From NCBI GenBank assembly GCA_017469525.1, contig JAFUGG010000004.1, positions 49,367 to 113,366 on the forward strand: a stretch of DNA of 64,000 bases. Direction: 5' to 3'. The notes beneath the pieces were generated by a model that was not told the origin of the DNA, did no database searches, and saw only the letters and a program-made list of their open reading frames with translations. This DNA comes from Bacteroidaceae bacterium. GTDB taxonomy: Bacteria > Bacteroidota > Bacteroidia > Bacteroidales > Bacteroidaceae. Below, one piece after another: positions 8,743 to 17,881 of this stretch (position 1 is its first letter; each line of letters begins with the position of its first letter). A program made the translations under genes and the position numbers.

Positions 8743-9624
8743 ATGGAACTGATTGACGGAAAACAGATGGCTGCCACGATTAAGGCAGAGATAAAGAAAG
8801 AGGTAGAAGATATCGTAGCACGAGGAGGCAAGCGTCCACACCTTGCAGCCATCCTCGTCGGGCACGACGGAGGAAGCGAGACATACGTGCGCAACAAGGT
8901 GCTTGCCTGCGAGGCATGCGGTTTCCAAAGCACTTTGCTTCGCTTCGAGGACGACATCACAGAGGAGCAACTGCTTCAGGAAGTGGAGAAGCTCAACCGA
9001 GACGCCTCCGTCGACGGCTTCATCGTGCAGCTCCCTCTGCCTAAGCACATCAGCGAGCAAAAAGTCATCGAAGCCATCGACTACAGAAAGGACGTGGACG
9101 GCTTCCATCCCATCAACGTCGGCCGCATGGCAATCGGCTTGCCTTGCTACATCAGTGCCACACCAAAAGGCATACTCGAGTTGCTTCGTCGCTACGAGAT
9201 ACCGACGAGCGGCAAGAAGTGCGTCATCCTAGGCCGCAGCAACATCGTGGGTAAACCGATGGCACAGCTCATGATGCAGAAGCAGTATGGCGACGCTACC
9301 GTGACCGTTTGCCACAGCCGTTCGAGAACACTCAAAGAGGAATGCCTGCAGGCAGACATCATCATCGCAGCCATCGGAAGTCCTGCTTTCCTCAAGGCAG
9401 ACATGGTAAAGAAGGGCGTTGTCGTCATTGACGTAGGCACGACTCGTGTTCCCGATGCCACGAAGAAGAGCGGCTTCCGTCTGCAAGGCGATGTCGACTT
9501 CGACAGCGTGGCGCCTCTCTGCTCATACATCACGCCCGTCCCGGGCGGAGTAGGGCCGATGACCATTTGCATGCTCATGCTCAACACCCTTGCAGCAGGC
9601 AAACATCTTTATTATAGTTCATAG
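8743..9624 (+). CDS. folD: Methylenetetrahydrofolate dehydrogenase / cyclohydrolase FolD
   Basis: Bifunctional one-carbon enzyme of the cytoplasm. Family signatures: [14 protein letters not shown] (catalytic Lys region), the QLPLPKHI substrate segment, [14 protein letters not shown] for NADP binding and [10 protein letters not shown] near the C terminus. The 293-residue length is normal. The C terminus YYSS and the TAG stop are read from a heptamer array (9613-9640). Confidence 0.97.
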   Translation: MELIDGKQMAATIKAEIKKEVEDIVARGGKRPHLAAILVGHDGGSETYVRNKVLACEACGFQSTLLRFEDDITEEQLLQEVEKLNRDASVDGFIVQLPLPKHISEQKVIEAIDYRKDVDGFHPINVGRMAIGLPCYISATPKGILELLRRYEIPTSGKKCVILGRSNIVGKPMAQLMMQKQYGDATVTVCHSRSRTLKEECLQADIIIAAIGSPAFLKADMVKKGVVVIDVGTTRVPDATKKSGFRLQGDVDFDSVAPLCSYITPVPGGVGPMTICMLMLNTLAAGKHLYYSS

Positions 9625-9640
9625 TCCATAGTTCATAGTT
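9613..9640 (+). repeat. Heptamer array CATAGTY joining folD stop and patatin start
   Basis: Units TATAGTT, CATAGTC, CATAGTT, CATAGTT. The folD stop TAG is at 9622-9624 within the array, and the array ends directly at the next ATG (9641). Confidence 0.85.
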
Positions 9641-11866
9641 ATGAAGAGGAAGCTTTGGATGCTCGTTGTTGCAGTCCTGTTGTGTGGCAATGTGTTTGCT
9701 CAGCAGGACAGCCTGTCTGTTGGCAGGAAGAAGGTCGGCGTTGTCCTGAGCGGTGGCGGAGCAAAAGGAATGGCGCATATTGGCGTGCTGAAGGTGTTGG
9801 AGCGTGCAGGCATTCCCGTGGACGTCATTACCGGCACATCGATGGGCAGCATCATCGGCGGCCTGTACGCCATCGGTTATAATGCAAGTTCGCTCGACTC
9901 CGTCGTGCGCAAGCAAGACTGGAGTTACGTCATTACCGACAAGGAAAACCTCCGCAATCTGAGCCTCGGCGAACGTAGCAAACGTTACACATACGCATTC
10001 TCCACAAGCCTTTCCCTCAAGAAGAAAAGGACTGCCAGCGAAGGCGGCATCATCAAGGGCAAGAATCTTGCTGAGCTCTTTGGTCAGCTCTGTACGGGCT
10101 ATACCGACTCGCTCGACTTCTCGAAGGACCTGAAGATTCCCTTTGCCTGCGTGGCAACAAACATCATCGACAACAGCGAGATAGATTTCCATAGTGGCCG
10201 CCTTCCGCAAGCTATGCGCGCTTCGATGGCCATCCCTGCTGCTTTCTCTCCTGTCAGGTTGGGCGACATGGTGCTCGTCGACGGTGGCTTGAAGAACAAC
10301 TATCCTGCCGACCTTGCCCGCGAGATGGGAGCCGACATCATCATCGGCGTCACCGTACAGGGCGACCCGAAAACTGCCGACGACATTAAAGGCACGATAG
10401 GCGTCCTCTCGCAGATTGTCGACGTTAATTGCAAGAACAAGGTCGAGGAGAATCTTGCCATCACGGACCTGCATCTCCAGGTGAACACGTCGGGCTACAA
10501 TTCAGCAAGCTTCTCGGCTGTCGCCATCGACACACTTGTCCGTCGTGGCGAGGAGGAAGCCATGCGGCACTGGGACGAACTGATGGCCCTGAAGCAGAAG
10601 ATAGGTATCGATGACGACTTCTGCCCAACCATACATCATCCGCTTCGCCCGAAGGTGATGACCGAAAGACATCATGTCAAGAGCTTCATCTTCGAGAACA
10701 TGACGCCGCAGGACGAGCGTTTCCTCCGGCAGAAGTTCAACCTCAATAAGATGGACAGTATTGATGCCTATCTTGGACAGCAGCTCACCTCGTCGATGCG
10801 TGTGGACCTCTTCTACAAGACAGCCGAGTGTCGACTTCTTCCCGCTGCCGACGGCGTGCACGTTGCCCTTACGGCAGGCAACCGCAGTACAATACAGGCT
10901 CACGTAGGTCTGCGCTTCGACACGGAAGAGTATGCTGCCGTCCTGCTCGGACTTGACTTGCCGTTGAAGTCTGCCGTGCCGATGAACACCGAGCTCACCG
11001 TGCGTCTGGGCAAGCGCATCATGGCACGTGGCGAACTTACCGTCCATCCCCGTAGCTTCACCAGGCCTGCCGTCAATTTCACATTCTACAGAAACATCCT
11101 GGATGTATACGTGGGCGGGGAACACGACTACAATATCCTCTACAATCAGTTTCAGGCAGAGGCTATGCCCATCAATTTCGACTACCGCCACTTCAACTTC
11201 AGGGCAGGCATGCGATGGGACTACATGCACTATCGCGACAAGCTTGAGTCTGAGAAGTCGGCAAACATAACGCTCGACGACGACCACTACTTCAGCTATC
11301 GTGCCAACCTTGACTACAACAGCGAGGACGACTGGTATTTCCCGACGCGAGGTGCCCGCTTTAAGGCTGGCTATGCTTATCTGACGGATAATTTTGTGAA
11401 GCTGGAAGGCACGGTAGGCCTGAGCGACGTCAGTGCCAGCTGGCGCAAGTCGTTTACCTTCGGGAAGCGTTTCACCCTCCAGCCGATGGTCTATGGCCGT
11501 TTCCTCTTGGGAAAGACGGTTCCCATGGTTTTCTCCAACACCGTGGGAGGCGATTGGTTCGGTCATTACATTGAGCAGCAGATGCCCTTTGCCGGCATAG
11601 GTAATCTGGAGTTCGTGCAGGACAAGTTCCTGGCCGTGCAGCTTCAGGGGCAGCTTCGCATTGCGTCCAACAACTACGTCCTGATTCGCCTGACCGGTGC
11701 CCAGCAGGCCGAGAAGTTGAAAGAGCTGTTCAGCCACAAGACGCTCTTCGGTGTGCAAGGTTCCTATTACTACAAGACGATGTTCGGTCCTCTCGGTGCA
11801 GCGATTGGCTACAGCAACCGCACGAAGAAAGTCTATTTCTATCTCAACCTTGGCTATGAGTTCTGA
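9641..11866 (+). CDS. Patatin-like phospholipase fused to an Omp85-type beta barrel
   Basis: A 741-residue outer-membrane protein. A signal peptide (to about AQQ, residue 22) is followed by a patatin domain with oxyanion loop SGGGAKG (37-43), nucleophile Ser67 in GTSMG and Asp214 in DGG, so the Ser-Asp dyad is present. A POTRA-like region (about 340-420, 'MTPQDERFLRQKFNLNKMD') and a C-terminal Omp85/BamA-like barrel ending in aromatic GYEF follow. This is the PlpD/RssA-barrel arrangement common in Bacteroidetes; the passenger probably hydrolyses phospholipids at the cell envelope. Confidence 0.9.
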   Translation: MKRKLWMLVVAVLLCGNVFAQQDSLSVGRKKVGVVLSGGGAKGMAHIGVLKVLERAGIPVDVITGTSMGSIIGGLYAIGYNASSLDSVVRKQDWSYVITDKENLRNLSLGERSKRYTYAFSTSLSLKKKRTASEGGIIKGKNLAELFGQLCTGYTDSLDFSKDLKIPFACVATNIIDNSEIDFHSGRLPQAMRASMAIPAAFSPVRLGDMVLVDGGLKNNYPADLAREMGADIIIGVTVQGDPKTADDIKGTIGVLSQIVDVNCKNKVEENLAITDLHLQVNTSGYNSASFSAVAIDTLVRRGEEEAMRHWDELMALKQKIGIDDDFCPTIHHPLRPKVMTERHHVKSFIFENMTPQDERFLRQKFNLNKMDSIDAYLGQQLTSSMRVDLFYKTAECRLLPAADGVHVALTAGNRSTIQAHVGLRFDTEEYAAVLLGLDLPLKSAVPMNTELTVRLGKRIMARGELTVHPRSFTRPAVNFTFYRNILDVYVGGEHDYNILYNQFQAEAMPINFDYRHFNFRAGMRWDYMHYRDKLESEKSANITLDDDHYFSYRANLDYNSEDDWYFPTRGARFKAGYAYLTDNFVKLEGTVGLSDVSASWRKSFTFGKRFTLQPMVYGRFLLGKTVPMVFSNTVGGDWFGHYIEQQMPFAGIGNLEFVQDKFLAVQLQGQLRIASNNYVLIRLTGAQQAEKLKELFSHKTLFGVQGSYYYKTMFGPLGAAIGYSNRTKKVYFYLNLGYEF

Positions 11867-11868
11867 AT

Positions 11869-11918
11869 AAAAGTTGAAAAGATGAAAAGGTTAAAAGTTG
11901 AAAAGTTAAAAAAGTTGG
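11869..11918 (+). repeat. Octamer array AAAAGTTG
   Basis: Units AAAAGTTG, AAAAGATG, AAAAGGTT, AAAAGTTG, AAAAGTTA and a longer AAAAAGTTGG, directly after the patatin stop. Related to the AAAGTTG heptamers at 27181-27247 and 54260-54294. Confidence 0.75.
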
Positions 11919-11934
11919 AAAAATACAGTTGAAG

Positions 11935-12942
11935 ATGAGACACAATAAATGCGTGCTGCTTGTTTTGCTTTTTCACCTTTTCGCCATTTCACCTGTGAGA
12001 GCCCAAAGCCGCCTAAAGAAGGCGTGGACGAAAGTGGACGGCTTTCTGGAGGAACGCTACTACCGGACGTCCTCTGACACAAACTATGTGGTCAGGCCCG
12101 ACTGCAGGTGGACGCTCAAGCTCAGGGGCAACCAGACGGGCAACAGCCTTCATGCCAAGGGAACAGTGGAGGGCACGTACTCGAGGGCAGATATCAGCGC
12201 CAGTCACAAGACGACAATCTCCATCGGCGTTGCCTATCGAGGCATCTCGCTCGCTTATTCCATCAACCCGGCCAAGCTTAAAGGTATCTATGACGACTAC
12301 GAGCTGAACTTCAATTACTATGGGAGCCGCCTTAGCCTCGATGCAAGCTATCAGCGCTCCACATCGATGTCGGGCGACATCAAGTATGGCGACGAGCTGA
12401 GCCGCATGGAGAAGGGCGACGTCACGATGAAGGTCTATAACCTGGCTGGCTACTATTGTTTCAACCACAAGAAGTTCTCCTTCCCTGCAGCTTTTAGTCA
12501 GAGCTACATCCAGCGCCGCTCGGCAGGTTCCTGGCTTGCAGGCCTGAGCTATCAGGGCGGACACATTGATACCAACAAGGAACTAAAGGAACGCGTGCCA
12601 GATTCCTACGACGTGCACATCAAGTTCGGGCATTTCGGCATCGGAGGCGGCTACGGCTACAACCTCGTGCTCTGGAAGAAGTGGCTGTTCCACCTTTCTC
12701 TGCTTCCTACGTTCGTCGTCTACAATTACAACAGAATGACCGTCAACGAAGAGAGCATCAATGCAAGCCGGATACGTTTCAACATGCTCTTCAACGAACG
12801 TGCAGCCATCGTCTGTAACATCACGCCCCGATACTTCGCTGGCACAACGCTGGTGATGACCAACTCGCTCTTCGACGACAAGAGCGTCGTCATCAATCAG
12901 AACAAATGGATTGCCCGCGTCTTCGTCGGCATGAGGCTGTAG
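11935..12942 (+). CDS. DUF4421-like outer-membrane protein
   Basis: A 335-residue protein with a signal peptide (hydrophobic VLLVLLFHLFAISPVRA, then Q). The rest is beta-strand-rich and aromatic (ISLAYSINPAKLKGIYDDYE, SLDASYQRSTSMSGD, GGGYGYNL) and ends in VFVGMRL, as expected of a barrel. It resembles the DUF4421 family of Bacteroidetes, whose function is unknown. The start is ATG 11935; a TTG at 11929 is possible. It probably shares a transcript with the patatin gene 68 nt upstream. Confidence 0.65.
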   Translation: MRHNKCVLLVLLFHLFAISPVRAQSRLKKAWTKVDGFLEERYYRTSSDTNYVVRPDCRWTLKLRGNQTGNSLHAKGTVEGTYSRADISASHKTTISIGVAYRGISLAYSINPAKLKGIYDDYELNFNYYGSRLSLDASYQRSTSMSGDIKYGDELSRMEKGDVTMKVYNLAGYYCFNHKKFSFPAAFSQSYIQRRSAGSWLAGLSYQGGHIDTNKELKERVPDSYDVHIKFGHFGIGGGYGYNLVLWKKWLFHLSLLPTFVVYNYNRMTVNEESINASRIRFNMLFNERAAIVCNITPRYFAGTTLVMTNSLFDDKSVVINQNKWIARVFVGMRL

Positions 12943-12952
12943 TAGGTGAACG

Positions 12953-13034
12953 ACTTCACGTGAGAAGTTCGTCAACTTCACATAAGAAGTTCGTCAACTT
13001 CACGTGAGAAGTTTGCCGACTTCACGTGAGAAGT
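12953..13034 (+). repeat. 22-nt tandem array, 4 units (ACTTCACGTGAGAAGT core)
   Basis: Units begin at 12953, 12975, 12997 and 13019, each starting ACTTCAC(GTG/ATA)AGAAGT followed by six bases (TCGTCA, TTGCCG). ACTTC and GAAGT form a dyad within each unit. The array fills the gap between the convergent DUF4421 and GH39-like genes. Confidence 0.9.
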
Positions 13035-13039
13035 ATCAT

Positions 13040-16000
13040 TTATTCCATAATTATCTTCTTTCCCTGCTCAATATAGATGCCACGAGGCAATTCGCGACTT
13101 AACGATTTGTCCTTCATGATTTGGCGTCCGCAGAGGTCGTAGACAGAGCCATCAGCTTCCCGATTCCCATAATCCCCACGTTTCACCTCCCCGATGCTGT
13201 CGTCATCGTCTTTTCCGGGGAACATCTGAATCTCAGCCTTCGCTCCTTTGCTCATGCTTGAGAGCTCGAGGGTGATGATGACGCGCCCCGTCCATCCCTC
13301 CGGAGCCTCGGCTCTGAGGGGAATGTCGAAGTCGCTGAAGTCGTCCACCTTCACGCGTTTCGCTATCTGCGACGTTTCCCACGGTGCAAACTGTCGTCGG
13401 GTGGTTGACACTTCGTTCTGCGAATAGACCACGTGTTTGGTGTAGCCTTCTGTCGTCTGATACTCGATGTTGACGCACAAGGCTGCGTTGCGGCCGAGAG
13501 GCTTGAGGTTTCCCGAATCGCGTCCTTTGACATGAATGACGTCCGGCAGATTCTCTGCGGTGACACCCACCACGGCCCATCCTCTCGGCATCTGGTTGAG
13601 GGAGAGCGATGCCGTCCACGTCTTTGCGTCGAAGTAGGCATACGGAGAGGTGCTTTCGCGCCCGTCGTTGTAGTACTGATGTGTGCGGACGACGTGCCCA
13701 AGTTCTACGGGCTGGAAGGCAACCCTCTCGCGGTCGGCCCTGATGCGCACGAACCACACGCCTCGTTTCCCAATGGTTCCGCTCAGTTCCTGCTGCCCTC
13801 CGTCGATGTCGATGTCGGCTGTGTATTCGGGAACGAGGCGGTCGTCGTGCGTCTCGTACCAGCTGTTGTGGCTCTCGTCTATGCGATAGACTTCGACGTA
13901 TCCTTTGCCAAACGGAATGTCGCTGAGCATGAGGGTGAACGGCATCGTGCGGGTACTGTTGTTCCATAATGCCACGCAGACGCAGTCGTCATCGCTGGAG
14001 GCCAGTCCCTGGATGGATGATTCGCTGCTTAGCAAAGCACGCTGCAGCGGCATCCAGCCATAGAGTTTGAAGGCATTGAAGATAGCTTTCCGCTTGCCGG
14101 TAGTGCCGTCGAGCAGTCCCATCTTGTCGTTACCGACGAGCGTGTTGCCGTTCCCGTCGACGACATCGATGTACTGCGCCCAAGTCACATAGGAGAGGTC
14201 GACCGTGTTCAGGAATTTGGGGACCGCATCGAAGAAGCGCATGGCATGTTCCGCACGTTCCACGGGGCCGTCGTTCCATATAGGAGCACCCGTGGAGAAG
14301 GGGGCGAACTCCGTCATCAGTATTTCGGTGTCCTTGCGGTTGTACTTGTCCAGGAGTTCGTGGATGGTGTTGAACTGCCATTCGGGAGTGCCGTAGGCGT
14401 GACAGGAAATGAAGTCGCACGGCAGACTTTCGTCTTTGACAAAACTGAGGAAGCTGTCGTGCCACAGGTTGAGTGCCGACACGGGGCCGCCTACCTTCAG
14501 GTCTGGATTGGCTTCCACAATGGCAGGTGCGGCGTACTTGTAGATATTGAAGTAGTCTTCCTTTGTGCCGAGGAAGAAGAGCGTACCGCAATCCGGCTCG
14601 TTCCATACCTCGATGTACTGGTTGCCTAAGTTCTTCTCCTTCCAATGCGCTGCCCAGTCGCTGTTCACCTTCTGCCATACTGCCCAGTCGTTCGGCACGT
14701 TGCGATTGTCGCCGTCGTTGATGATGCTGGGGCAATAGCCTTGCGAGACGATGAGCGCCTGAGTGTTTTCCTTCATCTTCCGATACATGTTGTCGTAGCG
14801 CGTGAAGCTGTATCTCCATTTGTCTTTTGTACCGCTAATGGAAGGTTCACCGTAGGCATTAGTGTTGCCCCAGCACATCTCGTAGCGCATGGCGCGTGCT
14901 TCCAGCTCGGACAGCTTGGGCAGGTCGCGGGTGAGTTCCGTGTTTCTCACCCAAGGGGTCTGATATACGCCGAACTTCTTGACCAGGGGGAACTCTTCCC
15001 ACTTGGAGAAATCTACGGACACCAGGCTGGTGGGATTGTCCAGAGGCTCGTCGCCCTCCGTGCCATAAAGACCGGTGTCGAAGTAGTAGCCGCCAGAATT
15101 GTTCTTGGCCCAGACAGCCATCACGTGCTCTCCCTGAGTGAGAAGGGCCTTCTGCTCATCAGTGAGTTTCTGGAAATGAGCGTAGTCCCATTCGTTGCCC
15201 CACCCAGCTATCTTCACGCCGTCTATGTATATCTCGCCTTCATCGTCGTGTCCGCAAGCCAGCCACACCTCTCGTCCGCTGATGTCCTGGGCAAGAGAGA
15301 AACGTCTGCGATACCAGACGTTGTACACGCCGCCATTTGCTTGACACCTCAGCCCCAGGGGAGCAGTCCCTTCCGGTCCGTTGATGTCGCCAAGTGGACC
15401 TTTTCCCTCCTTCCACGCGGAGTCGTCGAAGTCGAGCATTGTCCAGGCATTGCCGGAGGGACGGACAAGGGTGTAGAGCATATCGTACTGCACGCCCGAA
15501 CGCGCACTGGCAAGATACGGGACGTCCCAATCGACGGTTGCCTTGCCATAGAGACCGCAGTCGAAGTAGAAAGCTCCCGTGTTGTTCTTCGCCAAGACAG
15601 AGAAGACGTGCTTGCCCTTCGTCAGGAGGCGCGTCTGATTCCTGTCGAGCTTGGTGTACTCCGTCGCATTCCAGACGTTCCCCCAGCTGACAAGGAGATT
15701 GCCGTCGATGTAGATGGCTCCCTCGTCGTCATGTCCGCAGGCAAGCCAGACGTCCTTGTCGTAGAGCGAATCGTCGAGGGTGAACGAGCGTCGGAACCAG
15801 ACACTGTAGGCCCCTTCATGTACGTCGTCGAAGGTCGTCCCCAATGTCAGTCCGCCCAGCCCCTCGCTTGCTATCGGACCGAATCCGTCCGTCCATCCGC
15901 TGTCGTCGAAGGTGGTTTGCAGCCAATTTGTCGAAGCTGAGGGGTCAGTCTTCGTGTACTTGATGGGGTAGACATGTCCCGTCCTGCCTGCTTCCACTAT

Positions 16001-16150
16001 CGGTGCACTCCAATCTACTACGGCATCATCGCTGATGGCAAATGTCGAAGAGATTGCTGCCACGAGGAAAAGAAGAGTTGCGCAGACTCTCTTTCTGAAA
16101 GCTCCCATCAACGTGGGCGTATCAAATGCAATGTGTTCAAATGTTTTCAT
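13040..16150 (-). CDS. GH39-like secreted glycoside hydrolase with two N-terminal sandwich modules
   Basis: A 1036-residue secreted enzyme, probably acting on plant glycans such as xylan. After the signal peptide there are two related modules of about 160 residues that share LACGHDDEG(A/E)IYIDG and FYFDCGLYG / YYFDTGLYG; they look like galactose-binding jelly rolls. The catalytic barrel has WNEPD with acid/base Glu518 and TEF with nucleophile Glu614, the clan GH-A pattern. A C-terminal sandwich ends in YDLCGRQ...LPRGIYIEQGKKIIME, a Bacteroidetes sorting-type tail. An alternative start at 16108 (MGAFRKRVCA) gives a more usual signal peptide. It is probably co-transcribed with the upstream GHL10 gene (73-nt gap). 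Confidence 0.75.
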   Translation of the reverse strand: MKTFEHIAFDTPTLMGAFRKRVCATLLFLVAAISSTFAISDDAVVDWSAPIVEAGRTGHVYPIKYTKTDPSASTNWLQTTFDDSGWTDGFGPIASEGLGGLTLGTTFDDVHEGAYSVWFRRSFTLDDSLYDKDVWLACGHDDEGAIYIDGNLLVSWGNVWNATEYTKLDRNQTRLLTKGKHVFSVLAKNNTGAFYFDCGLYGKATVDWDVPYLASARSGVQYDMLYTLVRPSGNAWTMLDFDDSAWKEGKGPLGDINGPEGTAPLGLRCQANGGVYNVWYRRRFSLAQDISGREVWLACGHDDEGEIYIDGVKIAGWGNEWDYAHFQKLTDEQKALLTQGEHVMAVWAKNNSGGYYFDTGLYGTEGDEPLDNPTSLVSVDFSKWEEFPLVKKFGVYQTPWVRNTELTRDLPKLSELEARAMRYEMCWGNTNAYGEPSISGTKDKWRYSFTRYDNMYRKMKENTQALIVSQGYCPSIINDGDNRNVPNDWAVWQKVNSDWAAHWKEKNLGNQYIEVWNEPDCGTLFFLGTKEDYFNIYKYAAPAIVEANPDLKVGGPVSALNLWHDSFLSFVKDESLPCDFISCHAYGTPEWQFNTIHELLDKYNRKDTEILMTEFAPFSTGAPIWNDGPVERAEHAMRFFDAVPKFLNTVDLSYVTWAQYIDVVDGNGNTLVGNDKMGLLDGTTGKRKAIFNAFKLYGWMPLQRALLSSESSIQGLASSDDDCVCVALWNNSTRTMPFTLMLSDIPFGKGYVEVYRIDESHNSWYETHDDRLVPEYTADIDIDGGQQELSGTIGKRGVWFVRIRADRERVAFQPVELGHVVRTHQYYNDGRESTSPYAYFDAKTWTASLSLNQMPRGWAVVGVTAENLPDVIHVKGRDSGNLKPLGRNAALCVNIEYQTTEGYTKHVVYSQNEVSTTRRQFAPWETSQIAKRVKVDDFSDFDIPLRAEAPEGWTGRVIITLELSSMSKGAKAEIQMFPGKDDDDSIGEVKRGDYGNREADGSVYDLCGRQIMKDKSLSRELPRGIYIEQGKKIIME

Positions 16151-16223
16151 GTTGATTAAGTACTGTCATCAAAGCCATGTACGTGACTTCGCCAACAAAG
16201 TTCTGTAAATGGGCAAATGTAGT

Positions 16224-17765
16224 CTATGGAAGGCTGAGCGGAAGGCTCTCGTTGCCGTAGCGGTCGAGGGCGGTGACGGCAAGGTGGTAGCCGTGGTAGT
16301 AGGCTCCGAGGAGGTTGTAGGTAAAGCTGGTGTCGTAGGTCACCTTGACGATGTTCTTCGGGTCGGATGTTTGGACAGGCGTCTTCGTACTGGCGTAGAT
16401 GACATATCGGCAGCCCTCTGTCTCCGTCTCCCACTCAATCTTTTCGTTGATGCCGTCCACTCGTGTACGGCTCGTGATGTGAGGAGTCTCTGGCACAGAA
16501 GTGCTTTGCCACGTCATGGGCGGCAGCAGGGCAGGGTAGGGGTAGTAGGTCTTCTCAAGGTAATCGTAGATGCCCTTCGTGTCGTCCGTCAGGAATTGGC
16601 TGCGGAAGTAGGCTTGTCCGCCGAGCCCCATCTGCCGGAGGTAGCAGAGTTCGCGCTGGATGATGCCGAAGCTCCAATCCTTTTCCTTGGGATGAAGAAA
16701 GTAAATGCCGAGGCCAGGAGCAACGGTGCGTCCGTAGGTGTGCTCAGCCCAATCGGCTGCAAACGGGTAGAAGTGGTCGCCCTGGAAATACATCATGGGC
16801 AGCAACATGTCCATGATGCCCTCTTTGAGCCAGCCCTGAGCGTCCTGATAGACAGCACCGAGAGCCGACCATCCCTTGGCGGAGTAGCGGCTGAGGTCCT
16901 TGTATTTGCCTACAGGCGAGCAACTGACGCGTACCCAAGGCTTGATGGCCTTGACGGCTTCATAGGCATCGCGCACCATTCTCGTGATGTTGTCTGTGCG
17001 CCACTGGCGTTTGCTTTGCCCTTTGCCATACTTTTTGAAGGTGGCGGCATCGTTGAAGGTGTCGGCATATTCAGGGTAGCGGATGTAGTCGAAGTGAATG
17101 CCATCAATGTCATAGCCAGCCACCAATTCCTCGCAAAGCCTTTTGAGGTAGTCGGAAGAGGCAGGCAGTCCGGGGTCGAGATAGTATTGGTCGCCGTGTT
17201 TCTTAAGCAGTTCGGGATGCGTCTTCATGAGACTTTTCCTGCCCATCTTCCTGGCGTTCTCCACCTTGAAGGCAGGCACGGTGACGAGCCAGGCGTGAAG
17301 TTCCATGCCACGCTTGTGTGTTTCTTCGATGGCAAAGGCAAGCGGGTCGTAGCCCGGGTCGCGGTCGAAGGTGCCGGTCAGGCAGACGTCCCAAGGTTCA
17401 ATCTTGCTCGGGTAGATGACTGAGCCGCGGACTCGCGTCTGAAGGACGACAGTGTTGATGTGACAGGCCTGCAGCTGGTCGAGGATTTCGCAGAGTTCCT
17501 CCTTCTGCCGCTCTCTTCCCGAAGCACTTGTAGCCTTCGTCTTGGGCCAGTCCAAGCCCATGATGGTCGTCAGCCAGACGGCACGGACTTCATGCTTGGG
17601 GACAGGTGATGGCAGGATGGGGAAAAGATGGCTTTCGCCTTGTTCCCTTTCCATCTGAATGCTTTTAGGCAGGTAATCACTCTTTTTATGCAGGTTTTGT
17701 GCCCTTGTCTCAGTAAAAAGAAGGGCCGTCAGAAGACATATAATAATGAATAAGGTACGTTTCAT
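16224..17765 (-). CDS. GHL10/DUF187-type family 10 glycosylhydrolase-like protein
   Basis: A 513-residue secreted hydrolase of the YngK/GHL10 group. Signal peptide MKRTLFIIICLLTALLFTET; barrel motifs VRAVWLTTIMGLDWP, VVLQTRVRGSVIYPSKIEPW, DPLAFAIEETHKRGMELHAW and IDGIHFDYIRYP. A fibronectin-III-like domain sits at about 415-513. Family members are thought to act on cell-wall or plant glycans, but the substrate is not predictable. A TAACTTTG promoter box lies only 4 nt upstream of the ATG, so the mRNA may be leaderless. The divergent neighbour is the MmeI-like gene. Confidence 0.8.
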   Translation of the reverse strand: MKRTLFIIICLLTALLFTETRAQNLHKKSDYLPKSIQMEREQGESHLFPILPSPVPKHEVRAVWLTTIMGLDWPKTKATSASGRERQKEELCEILDQLQACHINTVVLQTRVRGSVIYPSKIEPWDVCLTGTFDRDPGYDPLAFAIEETHKRGMELHAWLVTVPAFKVENARKMGRKSLMKTHPELLKKHGDQYYLDPGLPASSDYLKRLCEELVAGYDIDGIHFDYIRYPEYADTFNDAATFKKYGKGQSKRQWRTDNITRMVRDAYEAVKAIKPWVRVSCSPVGKYKDLSRYSAKGWSALGAVYQDAQGWLKEGIMDMLLPMMYFQGDHFYPFAADWAEHTYGRTVAPGLGIYFLHPKEKDWSFGIIQRELCYLRQMGLGGQAYFRSQFLTDDTKGIYDYLEKTYYPYPALLPPMTWQSTSVPETPHITSRTRVDGINEKIEWETETEGCRYVIYASTKTPVQTSDPKNIVKVTYDTSFTYNLLGAYYHGYHLAVTALDRYGNESLPLSLP

Positions 17766-17769
17766 GCTG

Positions 17770-17777
17770 CAAAGTTA
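17770..17777 (-). promoter_or_regulatory. -7 box TAACTTTG almost touching the GHL10 start codon
   Basis: On the - strand the order is TAACTTTG, CAGC, ATG. With a start site about 4-6 nt after the box, transcription would begin at or next to the start codon. Confidence 0.55.
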
Positions 17778-17816
17778 CGACTTTTTAAGGGAAAAGTGAA
17801 AAGTGGAAGGTGAAAA

Positions 17817-17850
17817 TTGATTTAAGTTTAAAGATTATTTTGTAACTTTG
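17817..17850 (+). promoter_or_regulatory. Promoter for the MmeI-like gene
   Basis: TTG at 17817-17819 and TAACTTTG at 17843-17850 (23-nt spacer), 31 nt before the ATG at 17882. It is divergent from the GHL10 promoter box. Confidence 0.6.
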
Positions 17851-17881
17851 TAGCCATAAATGAAGACATGAGGCAATTATC

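Noticed and set aside
14645..15940. 431-codon + strand open frame opposite the GH39-like gene
   Set aside because: Shadow of a complete - strand enzyme.
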